Shown: positions 28,563-38,393 of the stretch, one piece after another | Numbering within the stretch: the stretch's first letter is position 1 | Layout of the letters: every line of letters starts with the position of its first letter | Source of the DNA: Litorimonas cladophorae | GTDB lineage: Bacteria; Pseudomonadota; Alphaproteobacteria; Caulobacterales; Maricaulaceae | Direction: 5' to 3' | Assembly: GCF_014652455.1 (NCBI RefSeq) | Contig: NZ_BMYV01000004.1 | Span: 1-51,763 of the forward strand | DNA length: 51,763 bases | Notes under the pieces: model-generated | The model's database searches: none | Told to the model about the DNA's origin: nothing | The model's input: the letters and a program-made list of their open reading frames with translations, nothing else | Made by a program: the position numbers and the translations under genes

Positions 28563-31163
28563 ATGTCAAAATCAAACGAAATTCGTCCGATTAATCGGTC
28601 TCTTCTTTGCGCGACCGCCTTGTCTTCTTGTTTTTGGTCGCCAACCGTTTCGGCCCAGGTGGAGCAAACAGAGGATGTTGTTGTCGCAACAGCGACGAAC
28701 ATTCCCGATACGAAACGTGTGACATCTGAAATAACAAGTGTTCTGGATACTGGTGCGTTTGAAACGACGGGTGCCGGGGATATTGCGTCAGCGCTCACCC
28801 GTGTGACAGGCCTTTCGCTTAGCCAAGGTAAGTTTGTTGTCGTGCGAGGGTTGAACGAGCGGTATTCGTCCGCGACGTTAAATGGTTCGCCGCTGCCATC
28901 TCCTGAACCGCTCCGTCGGGTTGCGCCGCTTGATTTGTTTCCAACGTCTGTCTTGTCTGGTGTTGTTGTTTCAAAGACCTATTCTCCAGAATTCTCGGGA
29001 GAGTTTGGTGGCGGTGCTATAAACATGACTACCAAAGGACTGCCGGCTGAAGCCTTCTTCGAAATTTCCGCCTCGACGTCCTATAATTCCGAAACAACTT
29101 TCAAAGATGGCTTAGTTTATGACGGCTCAGAATCCGATTGGACGGGATTTGGCGGAAGTTTACGTGATCTTCCGCAATTGGACGCCGATGGCGTTCCTCG
29201 TGAGAACTTTGAAAGTTTCTCGACATTGGTCGTTGATCAAAATGACTCATTGCCTCTGAACGGAAGCTTGCGTCTATCTGGCGGCAATCGGTGGGATTTG
29301 GAAAACGGCATGTCTATCGGCGTATTGGCCACTGCTGGATATGAAAACAGTTGGGAGACCCGTGAAGGCGAAGATAACACAGCCAACATTGGAGCAAATA
29401 ACTCGCTCGTCATTCTGGATCAGGGCCGCCGTCGTTCAACGGAAAATCAAATATCACTAAATGGTCTATTGGGTATTGGGATAGAATTTAATGAAAACCA
29501 CAATGTTCAATTTATCGGGTTAGCGACCCGCCAATCTTCAGCAGAAGCGCGCGTCCTTACGGGCGTGGACCGAGAAGACCGTATCTTCCGTCAAGACTTT
29601 ACCGAATGGTTTGAGCGTGAGGTTTATATGGGTCAGCTTTTAGGAGAACACTATTTCTCAGGGTTAAATGATGCTGAAGTAAATTGGCGATTAGCTTATG
29701 CGGAAGCGGGCCGGGACGCGCCCTATGAGCGCCGGGTGAATTATGAAGACTTTGAAGATGGGAATGGATTCCGATTCCAATTCAATCGCCCCGGAACAAA
29801 CAACGATATTCGGTTTTCAGAATTGGATGACACGACATTCGATGCTGGTCTCGACTTTGTCTTCCCTGTTTCACTAGGTACAATGGAAACTGAATTTAAG
29901 ATCGGCGGGTCCTATCTGGATAAATCTCGTGACAGTCAACAAACGGACTTCCGATACTTTGGTTCATTACCGGAAGAACTTCGTTTCTCCCGGATTGATA
30001 CAATTTTCTCGGACGCAGTTGTCGATGCGGGAATTCTAGAGATCCGACGCGGCGGCACAACGGGTTTCCCGGATGTCTCAGAAGCGGCGCTTGACGTTCT
30101 TGGCGCATACGCAGCTATAGAAGTTGAAGTTAATCCGAAGCTGCGTCTCTCTGGCGGATTGAGATTCGAAGCCTCCACACAAGAGACAGCAATTGCCCAA
30201 GCAACGATCGCGGATAGTCGTTTCCAGTTTGAAGATTTGGCTGAGAATTTCATTCTTCCGGCGGCAACATTAACTTATACTTTTGCCGATAATTTACAGC
30301 TTCGTTTGGCGGCATCCAAAACAATTAACAGACCACAGTTCCGCGAACTTACACCGTCTATATTTGTCAATACAGACACAGATGACCGCTTTGTCGGGAA
30401 CCCCTTTTTAAAAAATTCGGAAAGCAATAACTTTGATGCGCGCGTCGAGTATTACTTCGGACGAAAACAATTTGTTACCTTGGGGGGCTTTTACAAAGAT
30501 TTCACTGACCCTATTGAAGAGTTCATATTCAACGGTCTGGGCGAAAGTAACGCGACTAGTTTCTTAAACGCACCAAGCGCTGAACTTTTTGGGGTTGAGG
30601 CGGAGTTTGAGAAGGTCATTCCATTCGACAAGCTGGGTCTGAAAAGCGACAAGTTCGCGTCGAAGGAATTTATCATTCGCGCCAACTATACTTATACGGA
30701 TAGCTCTGTCAGCGCCAATGGGGATGTATCCATCACGCCGCCATCCGTGAACCCTGCGCAAGGGGTTTCCCCGCTGGTTCTCTCAGCAGAGGGCCTCTAT
30801 GGCGATGGCCGTAAACTCCAAGGCCAGAGTGATCATCTGGCAAATTTGCAGTTAGGCATCGAAGACTATGATGCGAACTGGGAGGCGACTTTCTTGATGA
30901 ATTATTCGTCTGATCGTATCCGCGCTGTGGAGGACAGATCAAACGGATTGCCGTCAATTATCGAGAGCTTGCCTTTAACCGTCGATTTTGTGTTCAACAA
31001 GGCGTTCGCTGTACGCGGCGGCGACTATAGAGTCGGTTTCAAAGTTCAAAATATCTTCAATGATGGATATGAGGCGAGCCAATCATTGGGCGATACCAAA
31101 ATTGTCGTAGATAGTTATGACCCAGGAACAACCGTGTCTGTCAATTTGAAACGTGAGTTTTAG
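28563..31163 (+). CDS. TonB-dependent outer-membrane receptor (first)
   Basis: 866 aa from ATG 28563. The frame is open to 28503, but that part overlaps the terminator. Signal peptide ends SPTVSAQ. TonB-box-like EDVVVAT follows, then a plug domain (ASALTRVTGLSLSQGKFVVV, SVLSGVVVSKTYSPEFSGEF) and a 22-strand-type barrel ending in Phe (VSVNLKREF), the outer-membrane assembly signal. Such receptors import scarce ligands using the proton-motive force. Its substrate is not evident. Adjacency to the Pho-box-linked lipoprotein suggests a phosphorus-containing ligand (inference). No strong SD is visible, and the terminator directly upstream implies readthrough or a promoter inside the lipoprotein gene. 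Confidence 0.88.
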   Translation: MSKSNEIRPINRSLLCATALSSCFWSPTVSAQVEQTEDVVVATATNIPDTKRVTSEITSVLDTGAFETTGAGDIASALTRVTGLSLSQGKFVVVRGLNERYSSATLNGSPLPSPEPLRRVAPLDLFPTSVLSGVVVSKTYSPEFSGEFGGGAINMTTKGLPAEAFFEISASTSYNSETTFKDGLVYDGSESDWTGFGGSLRDLPQLDADGVPRENFESFSTLVVDQNDSLPLNGSLRLSGGNRWDLENGMSIGVLATAGYENSWETREGEDNTANIGANNSLVILDQGRRRSTENQISLNGLLGIGIEFNENHNVQFIGLATRQSSAEARVLTGVDREDRIFRQDFTEWFEREVYMGQLLGEHYFSGLNDAEVNWRLAYAEAGRDAPYERRVNYEDFEDGNGFRFQFNRPGTNNDIRFSELDDTTFDAGLDFVFPVSLGTMETEFKIGGSYLDKSRDSQQTDFRYFGSLPEELRFSRIDTIFSDAVVDAGILEIRRGGTTGFPDVSEAALDVLGAYAAIEVEVNPKLRLSGGLRFEASTQETAIAQATIADSRFQFEDLAENFILPAATLTYTFADNLQLRLAASKTINRPQFRELTPSIFVNTDTDDRFVGNPFLKNSESNNFDARVEYYFGRKQFVTLGGFYKDFTDPIEEFIFNGLGESNATSFLNAPSAELFGVEAEFEKVIPFDKLGLKSDKFASKEFIIRANYTYTDSSVSANGDVSITPPSVNPAQGVSPLVLSAEGLYGDGRKLQGQSDHLANLQLGIEDYDANWEATFLMNYSSDRIRAVEDRSNGLPSIIESLPLTVDFVFNKAFAVRGGDYRVGFKVQNIFNDGYEASQSLGDTKIVVDSYDPGTTVSVNLKREF

Positions 31164-31928
31164 GGGCATTGCTTTGCACGGAGTTTGGCCGCGCATCTTC
31201 TTTTGCGACCGTGGTCGGGGCACAGAGCTCGCCAAGGCTGAGCAGGGCGATGTATGTGGCGATAGCCATATACGCAGCCGCTTTTAAGCCACAACAGCTT
31301 AATAAAACCAGTCAGGCGGGCTTGCGCTTAGCTCGGCCCGATAATCCGTTCATCGGCTTCCCAAAAATCAACTCACTTAAACCTTCAATAGGCCGCATAC
31401 GGTGCGCTTCAATAAAGACCTATTTCACGTGGGGTCTTTTATGGTTAACTTATCGGTATTTGCTTCGCAATTACCTGCCAGTCAGCTTAGCATAGCCATT
31501 TTTAGTATTTCACGCTCCTCAATTGCGCGGAACTGGCTGGCTTACCGAGCTAACACAATATAGTTTGGTTCCATCGTAAAGTGACTTGGGCTGACACCCA
31601 GCTGATGTTAACTACGACTTCTGACCGTGACTTGCGCAACGGCTCCCGATTGAAACTCATCTGTATATCGAACATGACCGCCGATAAAACAGCTCTTGGC
31701 TCCCAAGTTTACCAAAGAGTTTTTCTACTAAGACGGGCGCACATCTGTGTGAGAGCAGGGGTGTTATGTATCCTCAATATGCCCGAATACTGCCATGCAA
31801 AATTAGACGAGTGAGACGCCAATCTTTCCACTATATGACATTTTCATGTGGAACACCAAAACGTGAGATATTTGGGGAAACATTTTTCCTACAACTGCGT
31901 AGTAAAACCAAAATAACGAAGGTTTTAA
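31164..31928. other. 765-nt gene-free stretch with a weak terminator-like hairpin
   Basis: No credible gene: frames are short or have an unnatural composition. AAAGACC (31414-31420) pairs with GGTCTTT (31433-31439), followed by few T, which could be a weak terminator of the receptor gene. The promoter of the efflux operon must lie toward the right end. I see no palindromic operator. Confidence 0.4.
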
Positions 31929-33338
31929 ATGTTCAGTGCTTCAGACACATTCGCGACGCTGTGCGCGACAGCTTTTATGCTCGCCGGATGCGCTGGGATT
32001 CCGGTTGCTGAAAAACCGCGTGAAAATGTAACGCCGCTGGTTAAGCAGAATCTACCGAAGCAGTTCTTCAATGCTGAGGGAGCGGCACTTCCGATGTCAT
32101 CATCTTGGTGGCAAGGATTTGAAGACCCCGACCTTTCGCGCTTGATTGAAATCGCTTTGAAGGAGAATCGCCAATTGGATGTGGCTCAAGCCAATATCGA
32201 TATTGCGCGTGCAAATGTTGCCCGACAGCGGCTTGAAGCAAGTTACGAGACACAAGGTAGCTTGGGCGCAAACGTGGGGCGTTCGGCCGCACCCGACAGA
32301 GATATAGCCGCCACGCTCTCAAGTGGGTTGGCTGCGAGTTGGGAGTTTGATGCTTTTGGAAGGATTGCATCAGCTATAGAGGCGTCAGAGTTGGGCGCAG
32401 AAGCTGCGGAGCAAGCTCGCCGTGATGTTGCTGTCATTGTTAGTAGCCAGACAGCATTGGCCTATGCGGATTTGCGCGGCGCACAACGCAGGCTTTCAGT
32501 GGCTCAAGAGAATGCTGACACACAAGCCCAATCGTTAGAGTTGTTGCAAGCCCTGTTAGAGAATGGCCGCGCCACTGCCTTGGATATAAACCGCGCAGAG
32601 GCCCAATATAGAACCACCTTGGCCGACATACCCCGCTTTCAAGCGATTATTGATAGCTCTGTAAGTCGGCTGGCCGTTCTAACAGGCGGCTCCGCGTTAG
32701 AGCCGGGCGCGGAGATTTTGAATCTTAGACAACAAGCCCGCCCCATTCCTGAACTCACATCCAGTTTTGATATCGGATCGCCCGAAAGTCTTTTGAGGAG
32801 GCGGCCAGATGTTCGGTTTGCTGAAATCGAAATCGGACGGCTTTTGGCCCTCAGCGATGTGGAGCGCGCAAGGTTGTTCCCTGTTGTTAGTTTTAACGCC
32901 AACATATTGTCGCTTTTCGGGAACGGGAATCGGTTGGATCAACTGTCGAGTTTTGGGTTTGGTTTCGGCCCAGCTATTATCTGGGAAGGCCCGGACTTAC
33001 GGCGAGTCAGAGCGGATATAGTTATTGCAGATGCGGAAACTGAACGGGCTTACCAACAATATGAACAGACTGTTTTACAGGTTTTCTCTGACGTTGAGAT
33101 ATCGCTCTCAAACCTGCGAAATGAGGCCCGTCGCCAGCAAGACCTTAGCCAGGCCGTAGAAGCGGCCCGCGGCGCATTAGAACTGGCGCAAGTTCGATTT
33201 GAAGAAGGCTTTGATGACTTCCTTGATGTTCTCGATGCCCAGCGCACACTCTTGGCGGCGGAAGATAGGCTGGCGGAGAACACACTGCAGACAACTCGAT
33301 TGACGATAGCCGCGTATCAAGAACTCGGCGGCGTTTAG
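31929..33338 (+). CDS. RND efflux outer-membrane factor, TolC/NodT family lipoprotein
   Basis: 469 aa. Signal with lipobox LAGC (about Cys21). The OEP family pattern is clear in two copies: WWQGFEDPDLSRLIEIALKE with NRQLDVAQANIDIARANVAR in the first, and the second-half signature SPESLLRRRPDVRFAEIEIG. Long helices are Ala/Gln/Arg-rich, as for the trans-periplasmic tunnel. It forms the exit duct for the adaptor and permease encoded next. The outer-membrane factor is placed first in the operon, the opposite of the common adaptor-permease-OMF order. SD GAAGG lies 8 nt before the start. Confidence 0.9.
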   Translation: MFSASDTFATLCATAFMLAGCAGIPVAEKPRENVTPLVKQNLPKQFFNAEGAALPMSSSWWQGFEDPDLSRLIEIALKENRQLDVAQANIDIARANVARQRLEASYETQGSLGANVGRSAAPDRDIAATLSSGLAASWEFDAFGRIASAIEASELGAEAAEQARRDVAVIVSSQTALAYADLRGAQRRLSVAQENADTQAQSLELLQALLENGRATALDINRAEAQYRTTLADIPRFQAIIDSSVSRLAVLTGGSALEPGAEILNLRQQARPIPELTSSFDIGSPESLLRRRPDVRFAEIEIGRLLALSDVERARLFPVVSFNANILSLFGNGNRLDQLSSFGFGFGPAIIWEGPDLRRVRADIVIADAETERAYQQYEQTVLQVFSDVEISLSNLRNEARRQQDLSQAVEAARGALELAQVRFEEGFDDFLDVLDAQRTLLAAEDRLAENTLQTTRLTIAAYQELGGV

Positions 33339-33393
33339 ACATGGCGCGCCCAATTAACCTTTATATCACGCTGACTTTGAAGAAGTTTTTATA

Positions 33394-34512
33394 ATGACCT
33401 ATCGATTTCTGACTATGTTGGCTTTGGCGTTTGCTGCTCTGGGGCTGTCTGCTTTGGCATCTGCGCAGAGCGGACCTTCCAGTGTTTTCGTTGAGACCGT
33501 TAAAGAGAGAGATTTTGCCGTCCGTGTTGAAGCACTTGGAACCCTAGAGCCAAATGAGGTTGTCGACCTGACGCTAAATACCGCCGACCGTGTTCAGTCC
33601 TTATATTTTGATGATGGGCAACGCGTGCGGAAAGGAAAGACGCTTCTGTCCCTAGCGCAACGTGAACAAATCGCATTGACCGAAGAAGCCGAAGCCAATG
33701 TCGACGAAGCGCGCAGGCAGTTGGAACGCGTGGAGCGTCTCACTGAGCGCAATGCGGTTTCGCAGGCTGAGCTAGACGAATCCCGTCGCGCTATGAACTC
33801 TGCCAGTGCGCGTTTGCGGGCTGTTCAGTCGCGCCAAAAAGATCGAGTTTTGGTCGCGCCATTTGATGGCATCCTGGGGTTTCGTCAGGTCAGCGTTGGA
33901 ACATTCATTCGCCCCGGCGACACGGTTGCACGTCTGATCGACGACAGTGAGATGAACTTAGAATTCACGGTCCCGTCAATTTTTCTACGGTCACTAAAGC
34001 CAGGCACGCAAATCACTTCACGCACAGACGATTTGCCTGATATGGTGTTTAATGGTGTCATTGCGACAATTGATAACGCGATTGATCCGGTTACTCGGTC
34101 TATAAGTGTTCGCGCGACTATACCAAATCCCGACCGGATTTTGATGTCGGGTATGTTTATGGAAATTGTCTTAATAGCGGACCCGCGTCGGAGCCTGTCT
34201 ATTCCTGAAGAGGCTATCCAGCCCGTTGGACCGCGGACGTTCGTTTTCAAAGTTGTCGACACCACGACACCACCCTCTGTGCAGCGCGTAGAAGTTAAGC
34301 TGGGTCCAATGCAGGGCGGATATGTTGAAGTTTTGTCTGGCTTGGAAATTCGGGACCGCGTTGTAACCGAAGGCGTCATTAGAATTCGCGACGGTTCCGA
34401 AATTAAAATAGAAGATAAGTCGATACTTTCACCGACGAAATCTGGTGAACTCCGTCTGTCTGAAAAAACACGTGCCGGAACAGAAATGTCCGACGCGCTT
34501 CAGAGCCCGTAA
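33394..34512 (+). CDS. RND efflux periplasmic adaptor (membrane fusion protein)
   Basis: 372 aa. Signal peptide ends ALASAQS. The order is N-terminal beta part (VEALGTLEPNEVVDLTLNTA), lipoyl half-motif (SLYFDDGQRVRKGKTLLSLA), helical hairpin (NVDEARRQLERVERLTERNA), second lipoyl half (VLVAPFDGILGFRQVSVGTF) and membrane-proximal domain. It links the outer-membrane factor to the permease. 55 nt after the OMF gene, and its stop is 2 nt before the permease start, indicating one operon. Confidence 0.92.
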   Translation: MTYRFLTMLALAFAALGLSALASAQSGPSSVFVETVKERDFAVRVEALGTLEPNEVVDLTLNTADRVQSLYFDDGQRVRKGKTLLSLAQREQIALTEEAEANVDEARRQLERVERLTERNAVSQAELDESRRAMNSASARLRAVQSRQKDRVLVAPFDGILGFRQVSVGTFIRPGDTVARLIDDSEMNLEFTVPSIFLRSLKPGTQITSRTDDLPDMVFNGVIATIDNAIDPVTRSISVRATIPNPDRILMSGMFMEIVLIADPRRSLSIPEEAIQPVGPRTFVFKVVDTTTPPSVQRVEVKLGPMQGGYVEVLSGLEIRDRVVTEGVIRIRDGSEIKIEDKSILSPTKSGELRLSEKTRAGTEMSDALQSP

Positions 34513-34514
34513 CC

Positions 34515-37500
34515 ATGATTTTATCCGACATCTCAGTAAAGCGTCCCGTTTTTGCATCGGTCATCTCTCTTGTTCTGATTATCTTTGGCGTCATTGCATT
34601 CGATCGCCTGTCTTTGCGGGAATACCCGGATATTGATGCGCCAATTGTATCTATCGATACACGCTATCCCGGTGCGTCTGCATCGGTTGTCGAAACGCGA
34701 ATTACACAGATTATTGAAGACCGTATTGCGGGCGTCGAAGGTATCCGTTTTATCAATTCTACGAGTTCGGACGGACGTTCTCGAATCAGCATCGAATTTG
34801 GAATTGATCAAGATATTGACGCATCGGCAAATGACATCCGTGATCGCATATCCGGCGTTTTAGATAATCTTCCTGAAGAAGCTGATCCGCCAGAAGTTGA
34901 GAAAGCGGATAGCAATGATGATGTTATAATTTGGCTGAACCTTGCCAGTGATAATATGAACGTGCCAGAGCTTTCCGACTACGCAGAACGCTACCTCGTA
35001 GACAGATTTTCTGCTTTGGATGGCGTTGCGCGTGTCCGAGTTGGCGGAGCCCGCAATTATGCCTTACGTGTTTGGATTGATCGCCGTAAATTGGCGGCGC
35101 GAAATTTAACGGCCGCAGATATTGAGCAGGCTTTACGATCTGAAAATATCGAAGCTCCAGCGGGCACGCTCGAGTCTGGACAGCGCATCTATACGTTGCG
35201 CCTTAATCGCACATTTAGAACTGCCGAAGATTTTCAGCAGCTGGTCATCGCGCAAGGCGACGACGGGTATCTCATCCGCTTGGCGGATGTTGCGCGAGTC
35301 GAACGTGGAACGGAAGAAGATCGAAATATGTTTCGTGGGAACGGTGTTCCTATGGTCGGACTTGGGATTATCAAGCAATCCACAGCGAACACAGTAGATG
35401 TTGCGAAGGCGGCCCGTGACCTTGCTGACCGCCTGAATGAGACGTTGCCGGATGGTATTATTATAGCGCGGAGCTTTGACAGTTCTGTATTTATCTCGGC
35501 GTCTATTCGTGAGGTTTACACGACCTTGGCTATCGCTGTTGGTCTTGTAACGCTCGTCATTTTCCTCTTTCTTGGAAGTCTGCGGGCGACAATTATCCCG
35601 GCTATTACAGTGCCAATTTCGATTACTGCGACCTTCATTATCCTGCTCGCGCTCGGTTTATCGATCAATCTTCTAACACTCTTGGCATTAGTTCTCGCAA
35701 TTGGCCTCGTTGTGGATGACGCGATTGTGGTGCTGGAAAATATCGTCAGACGTATTACCGATTTAGGCGAAACGCCCTTGATCGCTGCCTATCGCGGAAC
35801 GAGGCAAGTTGGTTTTGCCGTGGTGGCCACCACTCTCGTCCTTGTTGCGGTTTTCGTTCCGATTACATTCTTGCAAGGCGACATCGGACGATTGTTCCGA
35901 GAGTTCGCTCTGACGATGACGGCGGCCGTGATCTTCTCTAGCTTGCTGGCTCTGACACTCACGCCAATGTTGGCCTCCAAGTTGATTAAGATGAAAAGCC
36001 GAGACACGGAAAGCAAATGGACGGCGCTTCCAAGAGCTGTTGATAGCGTATTTGCGAAGGTTCTGAGGGGATATGGCTGGATCATTGATCGCCTGATCAA
36101 GCGTCCGATTGCGGTTGGTCTTATCCTCATGGGCCTGTTGGGTGGGGCGGTTTATGGGTTTAACAATATCCAGCAAGAGTACGTTCCAACTGAGGATCGT
36201 GGCGGTTTCTTTGTCGCTGTGCGTGGGCCTGAGGGTGCGACCTATAGCTACATGGAACGCTATATGGATGAAATTGAGCGTCGCTTGATGCCATATACAG
36301 AAAGCGAAAATGGCAAAGAGCCGGAAATGACACGTTTGCTTATTCGCGCACCGGGATTCGGCGGAAATTCTTATAATAGCGGTTTTGTTATCGTCGTCCT
36401 TAATGACTGGGCAGTGCGTCGTCCTGCTGATGAAATCATTGCAGAAGTCAACGGAAAGCTGACTGACCTACCGGGTATTCGAGCGTTTGCGCGTATGCGC
36501 CAGGGCTTGGGCGGCGGTACGGGGAAGCCTGTGCAATTCGTTATCGGCGGTCCGTCTTATGAAACATTGGTAGAGTGGCGAGACACATTCGTGGAAGAAT
36601 TGGAGGCCAATAACCCGGGCCTCGTCGATATAGACTGGGATTATAAGGAAACCCAGCCTCAGTACCGCATTGATATCAACTATAAGAGAGCTGCTGATCT
36701 GGGCGTGAGCGTGGATGATATTGGTCGCACGCTTCAGACAATGTTGGGGTCTCGCCGTGTCACAACCTACATTGATAAGGGCGAGGAGTATGACATCATA
36801 CTGGAAGGGCTTCGCAATGAGCAAAACAACGCGAATGATGTGTCCAATATTTATGTGCGCTCAAATAGATCAGGTCAGCTCATTCCGCTCTCTAATTTAG
36901 TTACAATCGCACCGAGCGCTGATAGCGCATCATTAAATCGGTATAACCGCGTTCGATCGATCACGATTGAAGCCGGGCTTGCTGAAGATGCAGCCTTAGG
37001 CGATGTTCTGGACGCGATGCAGAAAACAGCGCGCGAAGTCTTACCGCAAGAAGCCTCTATCGACTTTAAAGGCCAGTCATTGGATTTCCAAACATCGGGC
37101 AGTTCCATTATGTTTGTTTTTGCGACAGGTCTGGTTATCGTGTTCTTGGTCTTAGCCGCTCAATTTGAGAGCTACCGTCATCCAATAATCATTATCTTAT
37201 GTGTTCCCGCGACTGTGGCGGGCGGGTTATTAGGGCTCTGGCTTACAGGCAACTCTTTGAATATCTACACGCAGATTGGGTTAATCATGTTGATTGGGCT
37301 CGCGGCAAAGAACGGAATTTTAATTGTAGAATTCGCAAACCAACTTCGCGACGAAGGCGTCGAGTTCTATGAGGCTATTAAGCAATCTGCCATGACCCGT
37401 TTCCGCCCCATCGTAATGACCGGTCTAACAACCGCAGCAGGCGCTATCCCCTTACTGACGTCCAGCGGTGCAGGGGCTGAAACGCGGGCTGCGATGGGTG

Positions 37501-37697
37501 TGGTGATTTTGTTTGGAGTGATCGCAGCAGCGCTTGTCTGTGTCTTATTTGTACCGACCGCCTATGCATTAATTGCCCGAGGGACGGGCTCACCAACGGA
37601 TGTCGAAAAACGGCTCGAGAGGGAATCCCGACACACGCCGAGGAAAGAGAGCGTCGCCACAGTAAAAATAGAGCCCAAAGTTCAACCAGCCGAGTAA
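34515..37697 (+). CDS. RND efflux permease (AcrB/MexB-like, HAE-type)
   Basis: 1060 aa, the usual size. Proton-driven inner-membrane pump for hydrophobic compounds. The proton-relay Asp pair is in AIGLVVDDAIVVLENIVRR (Asp401, Asp402) and the conserved Lys in IGLAAKNGILIVEFANQ (about Lys932). N-terminus ISVKRPVFASVISLVLIIFG and twelve membrane helices in two repeats with two large periplasmic loops match the family. Substrates cannot be inferred. No adjacent TetR or two-component regulator was found. Confidence 0.95.
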   Translation: MILSDISVKRPVFASVISLVLIIFGVIAFDRLSLREYPDIDAPIVSIDTRYPGASASVVETRITQIIEDRIAGVEGIRFINSTSSDGRSRISIEFGIDQDIDASANDIRDRISGVLDNLPEEADPPEVEKADSNDDVIIWLNLASDNMNVPELSDYAERYLVDRFSALDGVARVRVGGARNYALRVWIDRRKLAARNLTAADIEQALRSENIEAPAGTLESGQRIYTLRLNRTFRTAEDFQQLVIAQGDDGYLIRLADVARVERGTEEDRNMFRGNGVPMVGLGIIKQSTANTVDVAKAARDLADRLNETLPDGIIIARSFDSSVFISASIREVYTTLAIAVGLVTLVIFLFLGSLRATIIPAITVPISITATFIILLALGLSINLLTLLALVLAIGLVVDDAIVVLENIVRRITDLGETPLIAAYRGTRQVGFAVVATTLVLVAVFVPITFLQGDIGRLFREFALTMTAAVIFSSLLALTLTPMLASKLIKMKSRDTESKWTALPRAVDSVFAKVLRGYGWIIDRLIKRPIAVGLILMGLLGGAVYGFNNIQQEYVPTEDRGGFFVAVRGPEGATYSYMERYMDEIERRLMPYTESENGKEPEMTRLLIRAPGFGGNSYNSGFVIVVLNDWAVRRPADEIIAEVNGKLTDLPGIRAFARMRQGLGGGTGKPVQFVIGGPSYETLVEWRDTFVEELEANNPGLVDIDWDYKETQPQYRIDINYKRAADLGVSVDDIGRTLQTMLGSRRVTTYIDKGEEYDIILEGLRNEQNNANDVSNIYVRSNRSGQLIPLSNLVTIAPSADSASLNRYNRVRSITIEAGLAEDAALGDVLDAMQKTAREVLPQEASIDFKGQSLDFQTSGSSIMFVFATGLVIVFLVLAAQFESYRHPIIIILCVPATVAGGLLGLWLTGNSLNIYTQIGLIMLIGLAAKNGILIVEFANQLRDEGVEFYEAIKQSAMTRFRPIVMTGLTTAAGAIPLLTSSGAGAETRAAMGVVILFGVIAAALVCVLFVPTAYALIARGTGSPTDVEKRLERESRHTPRKESVATVKIEPKVQPAE

Positions 37698-38250
37698 CAC
37701 TGGGCAGAGTAGAGATTTTTAGGCAAATTTTGTTTCAAGTTGACCGACTATCGATCATTGTAGTCGTAATCGTTATCCGTCAGGCGCATTAACCAATATG
37801 TGCGTTTGCGAGGTGGCACTTGGTTTTATTGAAAGTGCGTCCCGAACGATGTGTGACGTGCAGAAAATGAAAATTCAGCAAAACGTACCTAGAGATTGAT
37901 AGTTTGACGGTCGCGCGACAGCGGCAGGATGCGCCACGCGTTGGCGCAAACCTTTAGGCTCTAGCGCCTGCAAGACATGGTTTTCCGCGTTATAGGGAGC
38001 GGGGCTATCTTCTTTTGCATTCGGTCGACGAAGGCGTTCAAGGTCCGCAATTTAAGGCCGTCAAGCAGTTATCAAATTACAGCTTCCAACATAGCTTCGA
38101 GAACTGGCTTTCCGAACGAAGGCATCAATTTCGGCTTGCGTGATACCTCATTGGATCATCGACACCCTTGTCCGAAATATGGCGACGGCGGTCTACTAAG
38201 TTCTAAAAAACTACTTTATGTGGCATTTATGTCACGCAAGCTGCCAAAGA
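37698..38250. other. Gene-free stretch upstream of the second TonB receptor
   Basis: About 550 nt with no credible gene. A 115-codon open frame (37977-38324) has unnatural composition, no SD and overlaps the operators. No clear terminator for the efflux operon is visible. Confidence 0.4.
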
Positions 38251-38264
38251 TACAAACGATTGTA
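38251..38264. promoter_or_regulatory. Candidate LacI-family operator O1
   Basis: TACAAACGATTGTA, a 14-bp palindrome with central CG and one asymmetric position pair, typical of LacI-family half-sites. It is 130 nt before the TonB receptor gene. The same pattern recurs at 38273 and 44260. Confidence 0.7.
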
Positions 38265-38272
38265 ATTTTACT

Positions 38273-38286
38273 TGCAAACGATTGGA
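38273..38286. promoter_or_regulatory. Candidate LacI-family operator O2
   Basis: TGCAAACGATTGGA, sharing the CAAACGATTG core with O1. It starts exactly 22 bp after O1, two helical turns, so two dimers could bind on the same face. Confidence 0.65.
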
Positions 38287-38393
38287 TTTTGAGTCACTGC
38301 ATGCTCGGAATTGCCTGTGAGTGAGTCACTCTGACGATCTTTTGGGCCAATAAAAACAAGATTTATAGCAAGTCACGGCCACACAGGGGATAT

